Shown here piece after piece: positions 41,999-45,862 of a DNA stretch of 45,862 bases. Where the stretch lies: assembly GCA_025449635.1 (NCBI GenBank), contig JANWIZ010000036.1, positions 1 through 45,862 of the forward strand. Reading direction: 5' to 3'. This DNA is from Patescibacteria group bacterium. GTDB taxonomy: Bacteria > Patescibacteriota > Microgenomatia > Woykebacterales > RBG-16-39-9b. Position 1 is the stretch's first letter, and every line of letters begins with the position of its first letter. The notes beneath the pieces were generated by a model. That model saw only the letters and a program-made list of their open reading frames with translations. It had not been told where the DNA came from and searched no databases. Position numbers and translations under genes: made by a program.

Positions 41999-43987
41999 AT
42001 GTATTCAAAGCTCTCTGATTATGGATTGATTGGAAATTGTCGCAGCAGTGCCCTTGTTTCAAAATGGGGGAGTATTGACTGGGCTTGTTTACCTGACTTA
42101 GATTCTGATGCGTATTTTTGCAAACTTTTAGATGATAAAAAAGGAGGTTTTTTTGACATACACCCTCTTGGTTTTTACCAAAGTTCACAAAAATATAAAG
42201 AAAGAACGAACATTCTCAAAACCGATTTTTTTAACCACACAGGCAGGTTAATTCTGACAGACTACATGCCAATTTCACGTTCAATTGAAGCATTTGGTGA
42301 TATACCAGAATTCGGTCCGAAATTTTGTCGGCGAATCAAAGCAAAAAGTGGGAGCCATAGAGTTAGACTCGAAATCAAAATTACCCCAGCGTTCGCAGAG
42401 GAAGAGATTAGAATCGAAAAACAAGAGGATAATGTAAAGTTTGTATCTTCAAAAACTGTATTTACCCTGATAGGCAATACTTCTGACCTTATTATAGACA
42501 AAAATTTGTTGAGTTGTGAATTTGTTTTGAACGAAGGAGAGGAAAAGTATTTTTTCTTAACATTTGATAACACTCATGACATTCAGAACGACTATTCACT
42601 CGAGGAACTTAAAAAAACCTATGCAGAAACATTGTCTTTTTGGCTGTGGTGGTCTGGTCTATCAAAATATAACGGTGTATTCCAAGAAGAAGTTATACGA
42701 TCAGCATTAGTTCTCAAACTACTTACTTTCGCACCAACTGGAGCTGTTGTAGCCGCACCAACCACTAGTTTACCAGAAAAAATTGGTGGGGAATTAAACT
42801 GGGACTATCGTTATGTTTGGTTAAGAGATGCTTCTTTTACTATGTATGCTTTTCTTGGATTGGGTTACCTTAAAGAAGCTGTTGATTTTATGAATTGGCT
42901 TACTTCAGTTTGCCTAAAAAACAAAGATAAAATTCAAATTATGTATGGAATTCGTGGGGAAAGTACGCTTGAAGAAAAGGAAATAAATCATTTATCTGGT
43001 TATGAAAATTCCAAACCAATCAGAAAAGGAAACGAGGCTTATAAACAAACTCAGCTTGATATTTTTGGGGAAGTACTTGATTGTATTCTTTTGTTTGTTA
43101 ATTCTGGAGGAGAGGCGAGCAAGGAGTTAAAGGAATTGATTGTTATTTTGGTGGAGGTTTGCCTAAGGAATTGGCAAGATAAGGATGCTGGAATCTGGGA
43201 GCCAAGGCATGGTTATCAACACCATATATATTCTAAAGTTATGTGCTGGGTGGCTCTTGATCGTGGCTTACGGTTGGCAAAAAAACTTAATCTACCTTTA
43301 GATCAGATTGGTTTAGAAAATGAAATGGAAAAAATTAAAACAGATGTTTTGGCCAAAGGTTACAACGAAAAATTAGGCGCTTTTGTCGAATATTACGGAA
43401 GCCAAACTGTAGACAGTAGCAACCTTAACATACCTCTAGTTGGTTTTTTACCTGCCAGTGATCCAAAGGTTCTTTCAACTCTAAACATAACTCTTTCACA
43501 ACTCACAAAGGACTGGTTTGTTTATCGCACAAATGATCAAACAGATAAATTGAAAGAAGGTGAAGGCGCTTTTTTCCTGTCTATTTTTTGGCTGATAGAT
43601 ACTTTGTCAATACTTGGCCGTACAAAAGAAGCCAAGATTTGGCTTGAAAAGTTAATTTATTTTTCTACACCGTTGGGATTGTACGCTGAAGAATTCAACC
43701 CCAAAACCAAAGAACATCTAGGGAATTTTCCTCAAGCATTTACACATTTGGGTCTGATAAACAGCGCGCTAAATTTGAATAAATCAATCAAAAACGGTCC
43801 TGAAAGAATTTTTACCAACTCATCAGAAAGACTTTTTCAAGCCAGAGAAGCTCTTGGGAATAGTGTAAAACACACTTTCGAACTATTAATCCCTTTAGTG
43901 ATTAGAAAATTCTTCAGTAATCGAGCTTTGCGACAAACCCAAAAGCATTCTATTTTGGGAAAGGTTTTTCAAAGAGACAAGCTTTAA
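41999..43987 (+). CDS. GH15 family glycoside hydrolase (glucoamylase/trehalase-like)
   Basis: The 662-residue protein begins SDYGLIGNCRSSALVSKWGS-I-D-W, the standard N-terminal beta-domain start of bacterial GH15 enzymes. The (alpha/alpha)6 catalytic domain starts near residue 215. It shows LNWDYRYVWLRDASFTMYAF (substrate-binding Trp, Arg, Asp), GYENSKPIRKGNEAYKQTQL-D, GIWEPRHGYQHHIYSKVMCW (general-acid Glu) and YAEEFNPKTKEHLGNFPQAF (second Glu). It should hydrolyse alpha-glucosides such as trehalose or maltodextrin. No signal peptide is seen, so it acts in the cytoplasm. No storage-sugar genes flank it. Confidence 0.94.
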   Translation: MYSKLSDYGLIGNCRSSALVSKWGSIDWACLPDLDSDAYFCKLLDDKKGGFFDIHPLGFYQSSQKYKERTNILKTDFFNHTGRLILTDYMPISRSIEAFGDIPEFGPKFCRRIKAKSGSHRVRLEIKITPAFAEEEIRIEKQEDNVKFVSSKTVFTLIGNTSDLIIDKNLLSCEFVLNEGEEKYFFLTFDNTHDIQNDYSLEELKKTYAETLSFWLWWSGLSKYNGVFQEEVIRSALVLKLLTFAPTGAVVAAPTTSLPEKIGGELNWDYRYVWLRDASFTMYAFLGLGYLKEAVDFMNWLTSVCLKNKDKIQIMYGIRGESTLEEKEINHLSGYENSKPIRKGNEAYKQTQLDIFGEVLDCILLFVNSGGEASKELKELIVILVEVCLRNWQDKDAGIWEPRHGYQHHIYSKVMCWVALDRGLRLAKKLNLPLDQIGLENEMEKIKTDVLAKGYNEKLGAFVEYYGSQTVDSSNLNIPLVGFLPASDPKVLSTLNITLSQLTKDWFVYRTNDQTDKLKEGEGAFFLSIFWLIDTLSILGRTKEAKIWLEKLIYFSTPLGLYAEEFNPKTKEHLGNFPQAFTHLGLINSALNLNKSIKNGPERIFTNSSERLFQAREALGNSVKHTFELLIPLVIRKFFSNRALRQTQKHSILGKVFQRDKL

Positions 43988-44054
43988 ATTACCTGATTGT
44001 TTTTTTCCTTATTTTGTTCTAAATTTAAACAGCTGTTTCAGGAGGCAGTAGTTT

Positions 44055-44447
44055 ATGATCAAATCATTAGAATCCGTTTTACTTTCTAGCGAGAATGCCA
44101 AAGCTCTGGCTGAATTTTACCAAGACAAAGTCGGAATAAAAATAAAAGAGGAATATGAAATGGGGGAAGACTCAAGTGCATTTGAAATGGATGCAGGCGA
44201 CGGTAGTAGCTTTATGATCAACGATCATTCCGAGGTCAAAGGTAAATCAAGTCAACCACAAAGATACATGTTAAATTTTGAAGTTAAAAATATCGATGAA
44301 GCGGTAAAAACAGTTGAAGGTAACGGTGTTTCAAAAATTACTGATAAATATCATGTGGAGGGGTATGGTTACATTGCAACATTTGAGGACTTAGACGGTA
44401 ACTACTTTCAATTGGTTCAAGTTAAAGATGATGAAGACGATGATTAA
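44055..44447 (+). CDS. VOC-superfamily (glyoxalase-like) protein
   Basis: The 130-residue protein has the two beta-alpha-beta-beta-beta halves of the VOC fold: LSSENAKALAEFYQDKVGIK at the start and YIATFEDLDGNYFQLVQV at the end. The final Glu of the metal triad is replaced by Gln in the N-Y-F-Q-L position, and the N-terminal His is not obvious, so metal binding is uncertain. The C-terminus is acidic (DDEDDD). AGGAGG lies 9 bases upstream of the ATG. It heads a small run with the holin-4-like and ferric-reductase-like genes (gaps of 12 and 1 bases). Substrate unknown. Confidence 0.82.
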   Translation: MIKSLESVLLSSENAKALAEFYQDKVGIKIKEEYEMGEDSSAFEMDAGDGSSFMINDHSEVKGKSSQPQRYMLNFEVKNIDEAVKTVEGNGVSKITDKYHVEGYGYIATFEDLDGNYFQLVQVKDDEDDD

Positions 44448-44459
44448 ATTTTTAGTCCA

Positions 44460-44819
44460 ATGAAATTACTAGCAAGTTGGTTAATCAACGCACTAGCTCT
44501 TTATGTAACTGATTTTATTATTAGTGGCATTTCCTTTGAGAATTGGCAAACATTATTTGTCGCTGCTTTAGTTATTGGAATAATTAATACCTTAATCAAA
44601 CCAGTTGCACTATTGATCACTTTACCGATAACAATACTGACTCTCGGAATCTTTGCTCTGATTGTAAACACAGCAATGCTGGCTCTGGCTGCACAAATAG
44701 TTCCTGGATTTAACATAGCTGGTTTTTGGTCAGCCTTTTTTGGAGCAATTGTTTTAGCAATTGTAAGTACCTTTCTACAGTCAATGATTAAGGAACACCC
44801 TAGTCAAACAAGTCTTTGA
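44460..44819 (+). CDS. Phage holin family 4-like membrane protein (PF04020 type)
   Basis: The 119-residue protein has four hydrophobic helices (about 4-22, 30-48, 50-72, 85-110) and the family pattern LLASWLINALALYVTDFIIS, N-T-L-I-K-P-V, then ITLPITILTLGIFALIVN. Despite the holin name, these proteins are chromosomal, widespread and of unknown function. It lies 12 bases after the VOC gene and 1 base before the next gene, so it is part of an operon and not a lysis cassette; no endolysin is near. Confidence 0.85.
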   Translation: MKLLASWLINALALYVTDFIISGISFENWQTLFVAALVIGIINTLIKPVALLITLPITILTLGIFALIVNTAMLALAAQIVPGFNIAGFWSAFFGAIVLAIVSTFLQSMIKEHPSQTSL

Positions 44820-44820
44820 C

Positions 44821-45474
44821 GTGAACCAATTTTTAGAAAACAACAAAACCCTTTTTCGCTATATTTCTTTAATTTTTTTTATTTTGATTATATTACTTCC
44901 AGGTTTGGTGTTCTTTCAAACTCGTGGAGGAGTCAGTTTTCTGGAAAAAACTAGTCTTAAGTCTGCAATTGCATTAATTTTCCCACTTTTTGGTCTTTAT
45001 GGCTTCACCCTTATTTGGTTTCAAATCATGATTGGATCGAATATCAGATATTTAACTAAAATTTGGCCCAAAATATTTCTTTTTCACCGAACTGAGGGTA
45101 TTATTGCTTTTTTGTTTGTTTTGGTTCATATCAGCTTTATCCTTATCACTTATAGCTTTGAAAAGTTTTTGGAAGCAAGATTCTTACCTGAAAATTTAAG
45201 AATTTTTGGAATCTTGGGAAACTTTGCCTTTTATCTTCTCGTTCTATCAACCACAGCAGCTCTTTTCCGACAAAAGAAACTGTTAAGAAAGTATTGGCGT
45301 TTTATTCATTATTTTAATTATGTTGTTTTTTTCTTGGTTTTGATTCACTCATTAAATTTGGGATCTGACACGCAGTCTGGAGCATTAAAATACTTATGGT
45401 ATTTCTTTGCCACCACAGTTGTGATCTCTTTAATAAATAAATTTTCTAAACGATTTAGTCTGTCTTCAAACTAA
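44821..45474 (+). CDS. Ferric-reductase-like transmembrane heme protein
   Basis: The 217-residue protein has about six membrane helices. Heme-ligand His pairs fit the ferric-reductase/MsrQ-type domain. FLFHRTEGIIAFLFVLVHIS carries His residues about 13 apart on one helix region, and WRFIHYFNYVVFFLVLIHSL gives the second pair. There is no flavin or NAD domain, so it must receive electrons from another protein. It starts with GTG one base after the preceding stop. It converges with and overlaps by 4 bases the CcdA-like gene, a second redox membrane protein. Confidence 0.82.
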   Translation: MNQFLENNKTLFRYISLIFFILIILLPGLVFFQTRGGVSFLEKTSLKSAIALIFPLFGLYGFTLIWFQIMIGSNIRYLTKIWPKIFLFHRTEGIIAFLFVLVHISFILITYSFEKFLEARFLPENLRIFGILGNFAFYLLVLSTTAALFRQKKLLRKYWRFIHYFNYVVFFLVLIHSLNLGSDTQSGALKYLWYFFATTVVISLINKFSKRFSLSSN

Positions 45475-45862
45475 AGACTTGGTGATTTTAAAAAGTATAA
45501 ATAAGAAGCTAATTGCCCAAGACGATCAGTAATTAAAAGTACTCCCAAACAAATCAGAAAAACCCCAGCAATATAGTTAAAATATTTCAAATAGATACTT
45601 ACTTTTCGTAGCCAACTTGATATTTTGGAAATAAAAAGCGCGAAAAAAAGAAAAGGAACTGCCAAACCGAAACCATAAGCCATCAGATAAATACCGCCAG
45701 TAAAAGCAGTAGCACTAGACCCAGCTAACAAAAGTATAGCCGCTAAAATTGGTCCAACGCAGGGTGTCCAGCCAGCCGCAAAGGCGGCCCCGACTAAAAA
45801 TGATTTAGTTAAATTGAAACCAGACCCACTAGAAATATTCAATTTGAAAGTCCTTTGTAAAA
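45471..45862 (-). CDS. ccdA: Cytochrome c biogenesis protein CcdA/DsbD-like, partial
   Basis: Only the C-terminal part is in the window; the frame is open through the right edge, so the start is outside. The visible part has FAAGWTPCVGPILAAILLLA, the second Cys-Pro motif of CcdA, then helices at GGIYLMAYGFGLAVPFLFFA and FNYIAGVFLICLGVLLI. CcdA moves reducing power from cytoplasmic thioredoxin to thiol-disulfide proteins outside the membrane. The matching N-terminal Cys-Pro motif must lie beyond position 45862. The TTG at 45842 is not taken as the start because the family needs about 90 more residues upstream. Confidence 0.88.
   Translation of the reverse strand, partial: LQRTFKLNISSGSGFNLTKSFLVGAAFAAGWTPCVGPILAAILLLAGSSATAFTGGIYLMAYGFGLAVPFLFFALFISKISSWLRKVSIYLKYFNYIAGVFLICLGVLLITDRLGQLASYLYFLKSPSL

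Overview
The window looks like a chromosomal segment of a Candidate Phyla Radiation (Patescibacteria) bacterium, most likely of the Microgenomates kind. That placement is inference: no rRNA is present, and it rests on gene content. The segment has AT-rich DNA, short intergenic gaps, standard stop codons including TGA, Gram-positive-like surface proteins (an LPXTG-type anchor), a compact type IV pilus set without outer-membrane genes, and many small single-pass membrane proteins typical of minimal genomes. No tRNA, rRNA, CRISPR array, insertion sequence or prophage was seen.

Layout. 1-7052 (minus strand) is a type IV pilus locus: pilB, a duplicated hairpin spacer, pilT, pilC, a pseudopilin, the prepilin peptidase, a terminator, then two classical pilins and a third pilin-like gene cut by the window edge. 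7150-12405 carries the DNA polymerase III delta-prime subunit and both gyrase subunits. 12412-17363 (minus) has a membrane sensor histidine kinase, glyA, a Xer recombinase and a small AN1-like zinc-finger protein. 17507-20821 has a RecB/Cas4-like nuclease with an iron-sulfur cysteine set, a YfbR-like nucleotidase, a structured RNA and DNA polymerase IV. 20936-26673 is the most unusual part: two diiron acyl-ACP desaturase-like enzymes, a FabF-type ketosynthase with an intact catalytic set, a second structured RNA, a secreted thermonuclease and a DegV (fatty-acid-binding) protein. 26719-31246 holds a DUF192 protein, an HD hydrolase, the LPXTG protein, a third structured RNA, an unknown membrane protein and an unknown two-gene operon with a GC-rich first gene. 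31343-45862 is a run of envelope and metabolic genes: a MacB-type ABC exporter, SPFH protein, MscS channel, response regulator, beta-lactamase-fold hydrolase, cobalamin adenosyltransferase, SLOG protein, Gmad2 protein, DedA-like protein, GH15 glycosidase, VOC protein, holin-4-like protein, ferric-reductase-like heme protein and part of CcdA.

Two expression styles are visible. Many genes have a good sigma70-type promoter whose -10 box lies only 6-10 bases before the start codon, so their mRNAs should be leaderless. Another set, including the lipid genes, the zinc-finger protein and the unknown membrane protein, has strong Shine-Dalgarno sites and often TTG or GTG starts.

The best candidates for something undescribed are three intergenic structured RNAs of about 285-330 nt, each with dense inverted repeats and a terminator-like 3' end and two with near-consensus promoters, and the ketosynthase/desaturase/DegV lipid module, whose two desaturase genes share a leader motif that also precedes the membrane protein at 29361.
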